Source: Mumia xiangluensis (GTDB taxonomy: Bacteria; Actinomycetota; Actinomycetes; Propionibacteriales; Nocardioidaceae). From it: a stretch of 64,000 nucleotides of DNA. The stretch covers positions 372,001 through 436,000 of the forward strand of contig NZ_WJYO01000003.1 of the NCBI RefSeq assembly GCF_010994095.1, in the 5' to 3' direction. The position numbers were made by a program, and so were the translations under genes. The notes under the pieces are model-generated. The model had not been told where the DNA came from. It ran no database searches and saw only the letters and a program-made list of their open reading frames with translations. Below, piece by piece: positions 16,775 to 26,623 of the stretch (position 1 is its first letter; each line of letters opens with the position of its first letter).

Positions 16775-17362
16775 ATGCCTGACATCCCCGACCTCGGTCC
16801 TGCGACGCGTGGTGTGGCCGCGCTCCTCGCCGGCGTCGACGACGACGACCTGGGCAGCCCGACGCCGTGCGACTACGACGTCGCCACCCTCCTCGACCAC
16901 CTCGACGTCCTCGCTCTCGCGTTCACGCTCGCCGCCCGCAAGTCAGACGACCCCTCGCTCGACACCCCGCCGGCGCCGTCGGCGAACAACCTCGCCGAAG
17001 GATGGCGCGACCGCATCCCACAACGGCTCAAGGACCTCGCCGAGGCGTGGGCCACCCCTGAGGCGTGGACCGGTACGACGATCGCCGGCGGAGTCACGAT
17101 GCCGTCCGACGTCGCCGGTGTCGTCGCACTCGACGAGGTGGTCCTGCACGGGTGGGACCTCGCTCGCGCGACCGGGCAGTCGTACGAGGTCGATCCCGAC
17201 GCGCTCGCGGTGGTCCACGCGTTCGTCGAGGAGACGGCACGACCTGACCAGGCCGACATGCGGGAGGGTCTCTTCGGGCCACCCATCCGGCTGCCCGAGG
17301 AGGCGCCTCTCCTCGACCGGGTCGTCGCCCTCGCCGGACGGTCGCCCTCCTGGCCCAGGTGA
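16775..17362 (+). CDS. TIGR03086-family metal-binding protein (195 aa)
   Basis: Member of the DinB-like / mycothiol-dependent maleylpyruvate isomerase N-terminal superfamily. The protein begins DLGPATRGVAALLAGVDDDDLGSPTPCDYDVATLLDHLDV, the usual TP-C...L..H first helix with a metal-binding His. EVVLHGWDLARATGQSYEVD carries the second conserved His and WDLA motif. Mycothiol or another low-molecular thiol may be the cofactor, but the reaction is unknown. The ATG at 16775 follows GAGAGGA. Confidence 0.87.
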   Translation: MPDIPDLGPATRGVAALLAGVDDDDLGSPTPCDYDVATLLDHLDVLALAFTLAARKSDDPSLDTPPAPSANNLAEGWRDRIPQRLKDLAEAWATPEAWTGTTIAGGVTMPSDVAGVVALDEVVLHGWDLARATGQSYEVDPDALAVVHAFVEETARPDQADMREGLFGPPIRLPEEAPLLDRVVALAGRSPSWPR

Positions 17363-17379
17363 ACGGACGGTGGCGTCTT

Positions 17380-17397
17380 GATGAGAGCGGTCTCATC
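17380..17397. terminator. Short hairpin GATGAGA-GCGG-TCTCATC
   Basis: Seven perfect base pairs close a 4-base loop, 17 bases after the preceding stop. It probably acts as a weak terminator or separates the unit from the RTX gene. No U-run follows. Confidence 0.45.
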
Positions 17398-17470
17398 GTC
17401 GTATCACCAGAACCTCACCGCCGATTGTTCCCCTGGTCTGGACAACGCATCCACACACGTAGGGGACACC

Positions 17471-18073
17471 ATGACCAGCACCACGGTTCGCCGAGGCTTC
17501 GCGATCACCGCCGCTTCCCTGCTCGGGCTCTCCGGGCTCGCGCTCGCCACGACCACCGCCGAAGCAGCTCCGACGGCCACGTGCGGTGGCGCGCGCGCCA
17601 CGATCGTCGGCACCAGTGGCGACGACGTGCTCCGCGGCACGTCCGGCCGCGACGTGATCGTCGGTCTCGGGGGCGACGACGAGATCTACGGGCTCGGCGG
17701 CAATGACGTGATCTGCGGCGGCGCCGGGGAGGACGACATCGAGGGCAACCGTGGCCACGACCGCCTCTTCGGTGGAGCCGACGACGACGACATCGAAGGC
17801 AACGCAGGCCACGACAGCATCTGGGGCAACGCCGGCGACGACGACCTGCAGGGCAACGCGGGCAACGATCGTATCCGCGGCGGCCGAGGCGACGACGACA
17901 TTGAAGGCAACCGCGGCCGCGACTGGCTGTGGGGCGGCGCTGGCAACGACGAACTCGCCGGCGGCCCCGGCCGAGACGTCCTCCGCGGCGGCACCGGCAA
18001 CGACGAGCTCGACGGCGGTCCTGGCCGTGACGTCCTCCGCGGAGGACCCGGGAGTGACGTCGTCACTGACTAG
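17471..18073 (+). CDS. Secreted RTX-type calcium-binding repeat protein (200 aa)
   Basis: A Sec signal peptide (basic MTSTTVRRGF, hydrophobic ITAASLLGLSGLALA, cleavage near AEA-AP) precedes about a dozen glycine/aspartate-rich nonapeptides (GGxGxDxxx, many in the form GNAGHD or GGPGRD). RTX repeats fold as Ca2+-dependent beta-rolls outside the cell. There is no catalytic domain, so the protein is almost all repeat. The ATG at 17471 follows AGGGGA. The repeats make the DNA highly self-similar. Confidence 0.9.
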   Translation: MTSTTVRRGFAITAASLLGLSGLALATTTAEAAPTATCGGARATIVGTSGDDVLRGTSGRDVIVGLGGDDEIYGLGGNDVICGGAGEDDIEGNRGHDRLFGGADDDDIEGNAGHDSIWGNAGDDDLQGNAGNDRIRGGRGDDDIEGNRGRDWLWGGAGNDELAGGPGRDVLRGGTGNDELDGGPGRDVLRGGPGSDVVTD

Positions 18074-18109
18074 CCTCCGGTGCGCCTGCGGTGCGCGATG
18101 ATCGGTGGC

Positions 18110-18397
18110 ATGGAAGGTGCAGCGCGCTTGAGTGCGGTCCACGTGATCGTCCGGGGACGCGTCCAGGGCGTGTCCTACCGGGACGCGCTGCGCCTTCGCG
18201 CGACCGAGTCCGCCGTGCGCGGGTGGGTCCGCAACACCGACGACGGCGCGGTGGAGGCCCTCCTGGTCGGGCGGCCGACCGCCGTCGACCGCCTGATCGA
18301 CTGGATGCGCACCGGCCCCGAGGAAGCGGTCGTCCTCAAGCTCGTGACCGAGCCGGCCACCGATCCCGGGGGTGACGGCTTCCAGATCCTGCGGTGA
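18110..18397 (+). CDS. acyP: Acylphosphatase (95 aa)
   Basis: Hydrolyses acyl phosphates. The signature VRGRVQGVSYRDALR carries the catalytic Arg in GxVQGVxxR, and GWVRNTDDGAVEALLVG carries the catalytic Asn. Length is normal. The ATG at 18110 has GATGAT 7 bases upstream, so translation may be leaderless. Confidence 0.93.
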   Translation: MEGAARLSAVHVIVRGRVQGVSYRDALRLRATESAVRGWVRNTDDGAVEALLVGRPTAVDRLIDWMRTGPEEAVVLKLVTEPATDPGGDGFQILR

Positions 18398-18467
18398 CGG
18401 GATCGGGAGCGCCCACCGACCGGACGGTGTCCGGCAGCGATCCCCATCCCGCCGTAGATTGGTTGGA

Positions 18468-19040
18468 ATGCACCCCCGCATACGGCTCGAGCTGGCGAAG
18501 CGCTGGTCCGAACCACACCGCGAGCATCACGACACGGACCACCTGGCAGAGGTCATCCGCGCCGTGGACCTGATGGCGTCCTCGGGGCTCGCGTTCGACA
18601 TGGACACCGTCCACACCGCCGCGTGGTTCCACGACGCGGTCTACGACGTCCACCGCGCCGACAATGTCGAGCGGTCCGCGACACTGGCGCAACGCTGGCT
18701 GGGGCCCGGCAGCGGCGACCGGATCGCCCAGGTCGTCATGGCGACCACCGACCACGTCGCCGCGGACGGAGATGTCGAGGCAGCGGTCCTGTGCGACGCC
18801 GACCTGAGCATTCTCGGTGCGGACCAGCAGCGCTACGACGAGTACGCCCACGCGATCCGCCTCGAGAACATCCACGTCCCCGACGCGGAGTACCGCAGGC
18901 TCCGCGCTCGGGTGCTCACGCGCTACCAGTCCCGCATGGCGCTCTTCGCGACGGCACCGGCGTACGAGCTGTGGGAGGACAAGGCACGGGCGAACCTCGC
19001 GCGTGAGCTGACGCGTCTCGCACGCCCCGTACCGGTGTAG
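18468..19040 (+). CDS. HD-superfamily metal-dependent phosphohydrolase (190 aa)
   Basis: Conserved metal ligands appear in order: H in HREHHDTDHL, HD in AAWFHDAVYD, and D in CDADLSILG. This is the small stand-alone HD family often annotated as predicted metal-dependent phosphohydrolase. The substrate is unknown, possibly a nucleotide. The ATG at 18468 has TAGATT 7 bases upstream. Confidence 0.87.
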   Translation: MHPRIRLELAKRWSEPHREHHDTDHLAEVIRAVDLMASSGLAFDMDTVHTAAWFHDAVYDVHRADNVERSATLAQRWLGPGSGDRIAQVVMATTDHVAADGDVEAAVLCDADLSILGADQQRYDEYAHAIRLENIHVPDAEYRRLRARVLTRYQSRMALFATAPAYELWEDKARANLARELTRLARPVPV

Positions 19041-19070
19041 AGGTTGCCCGACCCGCATAACCTAGAGGCC

Positions 19071-19427
19071 GTGACCGAGTTCCTCCTCGAGGCCCGTGCA
19101 CGCGTCCTGCACGATCTCGACGCGTGCCGCATGGCCGACGCCGCAGCGGTGTCGGTCCTCGAGGCGGCCCTCAGCCAACGCGGCTGGTGGGTGTCCCAGT
19201 GGCCGGACGGCGCGCCGTACGTCGTGGGGCTCGTCGCCCAGGACGTCCAGGACGCCCTCCTCGATGCAGGGAGCCGCTGGCCACGCTGCCGTGCGTGCGG
19301 CGAGGACGCCGAGCACACGCTCGGCGTCGAGCCCGAGCTCGGGGACGACCCACACTGGGTGTGCACCGAGTCCGGTCTCGAGGTTGCCCGCCTCGGCGCC
19401 CTGCGCGCTCCCCAGCAGACGGGCTGA
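19071..19427 (+). CDS. Hypothetical protein with CxxC motif (118 aa)
   Basis: An acidic helical N terminus is followed by a WPRCRACGEDAEH segment with CxxC, and a later Cys in HWVCTESGLEV, which could bind zinc. No named family is recognised. The GTG at 19071 is chosen because TAACCT stands exactly 7 bases upstream; a TTG 27 bases earlier is less likely. It converges on the coxG-like gene. Confidence 0.7.
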   Translation: MTEFLLEARARVLHDLDACRMADAAAVSVLEAALSQRGWWVSQWPDGAPYVVGLVAQDVQDALLDAGSRWPRCRACGEDAEHTLGVEPELGDDPHWVCTESGLEVARLGALRAPQQTG

Positions 19428-19447
19428 CCGCCGCCCGCGAGGTCAGG

Positions 19448-20239
19448 TCAGCGGCGCCTGCGGCGGACGACTCGCCACAGGACGAATGCCACCACCAGTC
19501 CCGCGAGCAGCCGAGGCCCGTAGCGGCGCGCGAGCACGGGCGCGACCGTCGCGCCCAGGTCGAGCTCCGCCGCCTCCGCCGCGAGCGTGTCGCCCGACGG
19601 ACCACCGATCAGCCCCGGGGCCGGTGTCGGCGTCGCCGTCGATGCCGTCGGTGTTGCCGTCGATGCCGCCGGCGCCGCGGAAGGCCGTACAGGTTCGGGG
19701 TCTCGCACCGGTGCGGAGTGGCGCCCCGCCGGCTGATCAGCAGCCGACGACACCTCGGCTGCCACGGCTGCCGGCGCCACCGGCTCCGCCGTGGCGGGTG
19801 TCGTCAGACGATCGCTGATGCACCCCACGAACTGCGACAGGAGCTTGTCGCTGACGTCCTGCATGACGCCGCGTCCGAACTGGGCCGGCTTGCCCGTGAT
19901 CGCGAGGTCGGTCTGCACCTCGACACGGGTGCCGTCCGCCTCCGGGAAGAGCCGTGCGGTCACCTTCGCCCCCGCCGTACCCTGCCCCCGCTTGTCCTTG
20001 CCCTTCGCGTCGATGACGACCCGACGCTGTGCTTCGTCACGCTCGACGTACGTCCCAGACCCGCCGTAGATCAGCGAGATCGGTCCGAGCTTGATCTTGA
20101 TCGTCCCGGTGAAGTCGTTCTCGTCGACCACCTCCACCGTCGCCCCAGGCATGCAGGGAGCGATGGACTCGAGGTCGTTGAACGCGGCCCAGGTGGTCTC
20201 GATCGGCGCGGGGACGCTGAAGGTGTGCGTGAGCTCCAT
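19448..20239 (-). CDS. coxG: CoxG-like SRPBCC protein with C-terminal membrane anchor (263 aa)
   Basis: The N-terminal SRPBCC domain (MELTHTFSVPAPIETTWAAFNDLESIAPCMPGA) matches the carbon monoxide dehydrogenase subunit G family. A Pro/Ala/Thr-rich linker leads to a C-terminal membrane helix (LLAGLVVAFVLWRVV) and an Arg tail. In Oligotropha, CoxG recruits CODH to the membrane, which fits this layout. The ATG overlaps the coxM stop (TGATG). It is the last gene of the structural operon. Confidence 0.9.
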   Translation of the reverse strand: MELTHTFSVPAPIETTWAAFNDLESIAPCMPGATVEVVDENDFTGTIKIKLGPISLIYGGSGTYVERDEAQRRVVIDAKGKDKRGQGTAGAKVTARLFPEADGTRVEVQTDLAITGKPAQFGRGVMQDVSDKLLSQFVGCISDRLTTPATAEPVAPAAVAAEVSSAADQPAGRHSAPVRDPEPVRPSAAPAASTATPTASTATPTPAPGLIGGPSGDTLAAEAAELDLGATVAPVLARRYGPRLLAGLVVAFVLWRVVRRRRR

Positions 20240-21093
20240 CAGGCGGCCGCCGCCCGCACCACGGCGCGCTGCGTCAGGACGCGTGCCAGGTGGCGCCGAT
20301 AGTCGGCCGACCCGTTGAGGTCGTCCGGTGGTGTCGTCCCCTCCGCGACGTCGGCGACCGCAGCATCCACGGCCTCCTTGACTGGCGAGACGCCGATGAG
20401 GGCCTGCTCGACGGACCTCGGGCGGACCGGGGTCGTGCCCATGTTGGTGAGGCCCAGCCGCGCGTCGGCGATCGTGCCGCCATCGAGACGGACGGTCGCC
20501 GCGACGGCGACGATGGACCACTGCTGGGAGACGCGGACGAACTTCTCGTACGCCGCGGCCCACCCCGTGTGCTTCGGCACCCGGACCGCCGTGAGGATCT
20601 CGTCCTCGCCGACAGCCGTCGTGAACAGGTCGACGAAGAAGTCCTCGGCAGCCACCGTGCGTACGCCCGACGGCCCCGCGATCTCGAACGACGCACCGAG
20701 TGCCAGCGCCGGCGCCGGCAGGTCGCCGGCCGGGTCGGCGTGGACCAGGGCACCGCCGAGCGTGCCGCGGTGGCGCACCTGCGGATCGGCGACGGTCGAG
20801 GTGGCCTCCGCCAGCAGTGCCGCGTGCTCACGTACCAGCGCGCTCGTGGCGACCTCGTGGTGCGGCGTCATCGCACCGATCACCAGGGCGTCGCCGTCCT
20901 CGCGGATGCCGCGCAGCCCGTCGATGCGCCCCAGGTCGACGATCAGCTCGGGCCCCGCGAGCCGGAGCTTGAGGACCGGGATGAGGCTCTGGCCGCCGGC
21001 GAGGACCTTCACGTCGTCGCCGCCCTCGGCCAGGAGGCGTACGGCGTCCTCCACCGTGCTCGGCGACTCGTACTCGAACGCTGTCGGAATCAC
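20239..21093 (-). CDS. coxM: CoxM-like FAD-binding subunit (284 aa)
   Basis: Medium flavoprotein subunit of a molybdenum hydroxylase; passes electrons from the FeS subunit to the acceptor. FAD-binding motifs are AGGQSLIP and TLGGALVHADPAGDLP (TIGG-type). The C-terminal CODH flavoprotein domain follows. The GTG at 21093 overlaps the coxL stop (GTGA). Size is normal. Confidence 0.93.
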   Translation of the reverse strand: MIPTAFEYESPSTVEDAVRLLAEGGDDVKVLAGGQSLIPVLKLRLAGPELIVDLGRIDGLRGIREDGDALVIGAMTPHHEVATSALVREHAALLAEATSTVADPQVRHRGTLGGALVHADPAGDLPAPALALGASFEIAGPSGVRTVAAEDFFVDLFTTAVGEDEILTAVRVPKHTGWAAAYEKFVRVSQQWSIVAVAATVRLDGGTIADARLGLTNMGTTPVRPRSVEQALIGVSPVKEAVDAAVADVAEGTTPPDDLNGSADYRRHLARVLTQRAVVRAAAA

Positions 21094-23563
21094 TGTGCTG
21101 CCCCCTCGTCCGTCCCTGTCTGGACCGCGCCGGTCGACGCGACGTCGCGGTCGGCGACCTCGGGGCTGTTCACCGTCGGTGCGGCGGCTTCGGCCCCCCG
21201 GCCCTTGTCCGCTCCCTGCAGCGCTGCCCAGACTCGGCTGGGAGAGCATGGCATGAGGATGTCATCGACTCCGAGATGTCGCACGGCGTCGATCACGCCG
21301 TTGACGATCGCCGGCGTCGACGCGATCGTCCCGGCCTCGCCGACGCCCTTGACGCCGAGGACGTTCGTCGTCGACGCCGTCTCGGTGCGGTCGGTGATGA
21401 ACGACGGCAGATCGGCCGCGCTCGGGACCAGGTAGTCGACGAACGAGCCGGTCACGAGCGTCCCGGAGTCGTCGTGCACCGCTTCCTCGAAGAGCGCCTG
21501 AGCGATCCCCTGGGCGAGCCCGCCGTGGACCTGGCCCTCGACGATGAGCGGGTTGACGACGTTGCCGATGTCGTCGACGCAGACGTACTTGCGCAGCGTC
21601 ACCTGACCCGTGTCGGTGTCGACCTCCATCGCAGCAAGGTGGGTGCCGTGCGGGAAGGAGAAGTTGTCCGGGTCGAACGTCGCGTCGGAGTCGAGGCTCG
21701 GCTCGATCCCGTCAGGCAGGTTGTGCGCCGCGAAGGTCGCCAGCGAGATGTCGCCGAGCGCGACGCCCTGGTCGGTGCCGCGGACCGTGAACTTCCCCTC
21801 GGCGAACTCGAGGTCGTCCTCGGCCGCCTCGAGCATGTGGGCCGCGATGACCTTCGCCTTCGCGATCACCTTGTCCGCCGCAGCCACGACCGCCATGCCT
21901 CCGACCGCCAGCGAGCGGGAGCCGTACGTGTCGAGACCCTTCTGCGCGATCGCGGTGTCACCGTGGAGGACCTCGACGTTCTCGAACGGCACGCCGAGCC
22001 GGTCGGCGACGATCTGACTCCACGCGGTCTCGTGACCCTGGCCGTGGGCGCTCGCTCCCGTGACGACCTCGACGTGGCCGGTCGGGAGCATCCGCACCTG
22101 CGCGTACTCCCAGCCGCCGGCGCCGTAGTCGAGCGAGCCGAGGACCCTCGACGGTGCAAGGCCGCACATCTCCGTGAACGTCGAGACGCCGATCCCGAGC
22201 TGGACGGGGTTGCCCTCGTCCCGGCGCCGCTTCTGCTCGGCCCGCAGCTCGTCGTACCCGAACAGCTCGAGCGCCCGCGCCGTCGCCGCCTCGTAGTTGC
22301 CGCTGTCGTACTCGAGCCCGCAGACGGTCGTGAACGGAAACTCCTCGTGGGCGATCCAGTTCTTGCGCCGGAGCTCGATCGGATCCATGTCGAGCTCGGC
22401 TGCCAGGTCGTCCATGAGGCGTTCGATCGCGAACGTCGCCTCGGGCCGTCCGGCACCGCGGTAGGCATCGGTCCAGGCCTTGTTGGTGAACAGGTTGGTG
22501 CACTCGAACCGGTACGCCGGGATCTTGTAGATCGCCGGGAACATGAACGCCCCGAGGATCGGCACGCCCGAGGTCACGAGTCCGAGGTAGGCACCCATGT
22601 CCGCCAGCAGCTGGACCTTGAGGCCGGTGACCTGGCCGTCACGGGTCGCGGAGAGCGAGAGCCGCTGCACCTGGCCACGGCCGTGGTGAGCGGCCATCAG
22701 CGACTCGGAGCGGGTCTCGGTGTACTTGCAGGGCTTGCCGGTGCGGCGCGCCACGATCATCGTGATGACCTCTTCGGGGGTCACCTGGAGCTTGCCTCCG
22801 AACCCGCCGCCGACGTCGGGTGCGATCACGCGCACCTTGGACTCCGGGATGCCGAGCGTGAGCGCCAGCATCAGGCGCAGGATGTGCGGGACCTGGGTTG
22901 CCGACCACATCGTGGTCTGCTCGCCCGTCGGGTCCACGACGGTGGAGCGTGGCTCCATGAAGGCGGGGATCAGCCGCTGTTGGTAGTAGGTGCGCTCGAT
23001 CAGGATCTGGTCGTCGGCGCTCGCGGCCGAGATCGCCTCCTCGACGTTGCCCCCGGTCCCTGCCTCGCCGGAGTCGAACACCCAGAACGCCGACTTGTTG
23101 GTGCCGAGGTCGGGGTGAGCGAGGACCTCGTCCTTCTCGGCCTCCTCGAGGTCGAGCACCACCGGAAGCTCGTCGTAGTCGACGTCGACGAGGTCGGCGG
23201 CGTCCTGCGCCGCGGTCTTGCTCCGGGCGACGACGACCGCGACGATCTCGCCCGCGAACGCGACGTGGTCCACGGCGATCGACGGGTGGTGCGGAGACTT
23301 CTGGTCCGGCGTGATCGGCCATGCGTTGGGGAGCGTGCCGCAGAGGTCCGCGATGTCGGCGCCGGAGAGCACGGAGACGACGCCCGGCGCGGCGACGGCC
23401 GCGCTCGTGTCGAGGTTGGTGATTCGTGCGTGCGCGAAGGGACTGCGCACCATCGCGAGATGCAACATCCCGGGAAGCACCATGTTGTCGGTGTAGCGGG
23501 AGCGTCCGGTGATCAGACGCTGGTCCTCCTTGCGCCTGCGCGGAGAGCCGATCTCGGTGACGG

Positions 23564-23567
<4 letters not shown>
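21090..23567 (-). CDS. coxL: Form II CoxL-like molybdenum hydroxylase large subunit (825 aa)
   Basis: Catalytic subunit of a xanthine-oxidase-family enzyme holding the Mo-cytosine-dinucleotide cofactor. GGGFGGK (253-259) and the conserved Glu in VGVGEAGT near the C terminus are present. The active-site loop is AYRGAGR (368-374), the form II signature, not the AYRCSFR of proven CO dehydrogenases, so CO oxidation is not assured. The ATG at 23567 overlaps the coxS stop. The gene order S-L-M is also the form II order. Confidence 0.93.
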
Positions 23568-24073
<506 letters not shown>

Positions 24074-24140
24074 GGACTGGACTCCACTCCGCTCGGCGTA
24101 GGCACGCGCGCCCGACTGGTTGAAGCCTTTCCTACACCCA

Positions 24141-24156
24141 CGTGACGTGGATCACA
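24141..24156. promoter_or_regulatory. CRP/GlxR-like operator upstream of coxSLMG
   Basis: CGTGA-N6-TCACA on the plus strand (TGTGATCCACGTCACG on the minus strand) matches the CRP consensus TGTGA-N6-TCACA with one mismatch. It is centred about 75 bases before the coxS ATG. It suggests control by a cAMP-receptor-type or other CRP/FNR-family protein; which one is not known. Confidence 0.6.
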
Positions 24157-24201
24157 ACGCGATCGCAAAGATCGCCCTCAGGACTGCCCTCAGCGCGACC
24201 C

Positions 24202-24289
24202 GTTTGCGGTGCCCGCACCGCAAGTGCCGACGGTGCACCCCATATTTGCGGTGCACGAGGCGCATTTGCGGTGGGAGCACCGGAAATGC
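24202..24289. repeat. REP-like palindromic repeats, second cluster
   Basis: Three TTTGCGGTG copies occur within 90 bases. The first forms a perfect TTGCGGTGC/GCACCGCAA palindrome (24204-24223). The third (24263-24289) pairs CATTTGCGGTG with CACCGGAAATG with one mismatch. They match the cluster at 4573-4800. They lie downstream of the XdhC-like gene and may help end its transcription. Confidence 0.65.
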
Positions 24290-24299
24290 CGCGTGACGG

Positions 24300-25433
24300 T
24301 CAGTCCACCTCGTGGTGGATGCGCCCGTCGCGCTCGCTGAGCCGGTCGCCGTGCCCGCCCCACTGCAGGGCGATGATCTCCGCCGCGATCGAGACGGCGG
24401 TCTCCTCGGGCGTACGGGCTCCGAGGTCGAGGCCGATCGGGCTGGACAACCGGGCGATCTCGTCCTCGGTGACCCCGACCTCGCGCAGCCGTGCGAGCCG
24501 GTCGTCGTGCGTACGACGTGACCCCATCGCCCCCACGAACGCGGGTCGGTGCGGCGGCTCGAGGCGCAGCGCCAGCTCGAGCAGGGGGACGTCGAACTTC
24601 GGGTCGTGCGTCAGCACGCAGAGGACGGTGCGCTCGTCGACCAGGCCCGCCTCGACCTGCTTGGCGAGGTACTTGTGGGGCCACGACACGACGACCTCGT
24701 GCGCATCGGGGAAGCGGGCCGCGGTGGCGAACACGGGGCGAGCGTCGCACACCGTCACCTGGTATCCCAGGAATGCCCCCTGCCGCGCCACCGCGGCGGC
24801 GAAGTCGATCGCGCCGAACACGAGCATCCGAGGCTTGGGGGCGTACGCCGCCACGAAGACCCGCATGCCCTCCCCTCGCCGCTCGCCGTCGGGCCCGTAC
24901 GTCAGGGTCGCGGTGCGCCCGGCGGCCAGCAGCCCTCGGACGTCGTCGGACACCGCGGCGTCGGCGCGATCGGAGCCGAGAGAGCCGGTGGCCTCGTCCG
25001 GGCGGACCACCATGCGGCGGCCGACCCACGCGGCGTCCGGGTGGGCGATCACTGTCGCCACGGCCACCGGCCGACCGGACTCGATGTCGCCCGCGACGTC
25101 ACCGAGCTCGGGGAACGTCTCCTGCGACACCGGCTCGACGAACACGTCGAGGATCCCGCCGCAGGTCAGACCGACGGCGAAGGCGTCGTCGTCAGAAACG
25201 CCGTACCGCTGGAGGACCGGGGCCTCGGCCGCGACGACCTCCTGCGCAAGCTCGTACACGGCTCCCTCGACGCAGCCGCCCGACACCGACCCGTACGCGC
25301 TCGCGTCCGGAGCGACCACCATCGACGCGCCAGCCGGGCGGGGTGCGGAGCGGAAGGTCTGGACCACCGTGGCGACACCGGCGGTCTCGCCGGCCTTCCA
25401 CGTCTCCATGAGCTCGTCGAGCACGTCGCGCAT
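24300..25433 (-). CDS. XdhC/CoxI-family molybdenum hydroxylase maturation protein (377 aa)
   Basis: An N-terminal XdhC-CoxI domain (GVATVVQTFRSAPRPAGASMVV...SGGCVEG) and a C-terminal Rossmann domain (MLVFGAIDFAAAVARQGAFLGYQVTVCDARP) are typical of proteins that load sulfurated Mo cofactor into xanthine-dehydrogenase-family enzymes. The ATG at 25433 is chosen because the conserved domain starts within 20 residues of it. It belongs to the maturation half of the cox locus. Confidence 0.92.
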   Translation of the reverse strand: MRDVLDELMETWKAGETAGVATVVQTFRSAPRPAGASMVVAPDASAYGSVSGGCVEGAVYELAQEVVAAEAPVLQRYGVSDDDAFAVGLTCGGILDVFVEPVSQETFPELGDVAGDIESGRPVAVATVIAHPDAAWVGRRMVVRPDEATGSLGSDRADAAVSDDVRGLLAAGRTATLTYGPDGERRGEGMRVFVAAYAPKPRMLVFGAIDFAAAVARQGAFLGYQVTVCDARPVFATAARFPDAHEVVVSWPHKYLAKQVEAGLVDERTVLCVLTHDPKFDVPLLELALRLEPPHRPAFVGAMGSRRTHDDRLARLREVGVTEDEIARLSSPIGLDLGARTPEETAVSIAAEIIALQWGGHGDRLSERDGRIHHEVD

Positions 25434-25509
25434 GTGATCCAGACTACGTCCCGGCGACCCAGCGACGAGGGGTCCTTTCTCGGGCCACCCGTGCGTCGGG
25501 GCCCAGCAG

Positions 25510-26613
25510 TCAGCGCCCGACCTCGTCGAGGAGCGCTTGGAAGGCGGCGAGCGAGTGCCCGGCGACCAGTGCGTCGAGGTGCGGGTGCACGGCGGCGATC
25601 CCACCCTGCACCGGCGCGTACCCCGGGCGTCCGCGGTGCGGGTTCGCCCACAGCACGCGGTACGCGAGCCGCTGCAGACGCTGGACCTGATCGCCGAGCA
25701 GCACCGGGTCGCCCCGCTCCCAGCCGTCGCTCGCGATCACGACCACGGCCCCGCGTGCCATGCCTCGCTGTCCCCACCGGTCGACGAACGCCCGCAGCAC
25801 CTCGCCGAGCCGCGTTCCGCCAGACCAGTCCGGCACCGTTGCTCCGGCGGCCGCCAGGGCGTCCTCCGCGTCCCGCAGCCGCATCGCCGCGGTCACTCGG
25901 GTCAGCCGCGTGCCGAGCGTGAAGACCTCGACCTGCCGCGGCGACGCGCTCACGAGGCGGTGCGCGAGCCGCAGGAGGCTGTCGGCGTACGCGCTCATCG
26001 AGCCCGAGACGTCGACCAGCAGCACCACCCGGCGAGGGCGACGGCGTGGGGCGCGGAAGCGCAACGGGCCCGGCTCCCCCGCTCGGCGCAGCTGGTCGCG
26101 CAGCGTGCGGGTGGGGTCGAGGTCGCCGCGCCGGTGAGGCGTACGGCGTGGGCTGCGGCGCAACGGCACCCGCACGTCGAGCCCCTCGAACATGCGCGCC
26201 ACCGCGGCCCGCTCGGACGTCGACAGAGAGGCGACGTCGCGGTGCCGCAACGTCTCCGTCCGGCTCGCGATCATCGCGACCTGCTGGTCGTCACCCGACC
26301 CGGTCCCGCCCTCGTCGGCATCCTCGAGGCCGGCCTGCACCACGACGCGGGGAGGCGGCTGCGACCGCGTACGCAGACGAGGGTCCTCGGGCGAGAACCA
26401 CGCCGCGAACACCTTGTCGTACGTCGCCACGTCGTCAGGCTCGGCGCACAGCGTCGCTCGGCCTGCCCAGTAGACGTCGCGGCGACGGTCGGCGCCGAGG
26501 ACACTCACGGCCTCCACGAACGCCTGAGTCCGGTCCGCGGTCACCCCGGCGCCCGCCTCGCGCAGAGCCTGCGCGAACCCGACGAAGATGGCGACACCGT
26601 CCGCCCCGGGCAT
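25510..26613 (-). CDS. coxE: CoxE-like von Willebrand factor A protein (367 aa)
   Basis: The C-terminal VWA domain has the MIDAS motif DVSGSMS. The N-terminal half is the CoxE-specific region with RFRAPRRRPRRVVLLVD before the VWA strand. With the MoxR ATPase it forms a chaperone pair which in Oligotropha matures the CODH active site. The ATG at 26613 is preceded by GAGGTGG. It is 10 bases downstream of the MoxR gene. Confidence 0.92.
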   Translation of the reverse strand: MPGADGVAIFVGFAQALREAGAGVTADRTQAFVEAVSVLGADRRRDVYWAGRATLCAEPDDVATYDKVFAAWFSPEDPRLRTRSQPPPRVVVQAGLEDADEGGTGSGDDQQVAMIASRTETLRHRDVASLSTSERAAVARMFEGLDVRVPLRRSPRRTPHRRGDLDPTRTLRDQLRRAGEPGPLRFRAPRRRPRRVVLLVDVSGSMSAYADSLLRLAHRLVSASPRQVEVFTLGTRLTRVTAAMRLRDAEDALAAAGATVPDWSGGTRLGEVLRAFVDRWGQRGMARGAVVVIASDGWERGDPVLLGDQVQRLQRLAYRVLWANPHRGRPGYAPVQGGIAAVHPHLDALVAGHSLAAFQALLDEVGR

Positions 26614-26623
26614 CGACACCACC

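Noticed and set aside
17641..18060. Dense short DNA repeats as a non-coding repeat array
   Set aside because: They are codons of RTX nonapeptides in one uninterrupted frame behind a signal peptide.
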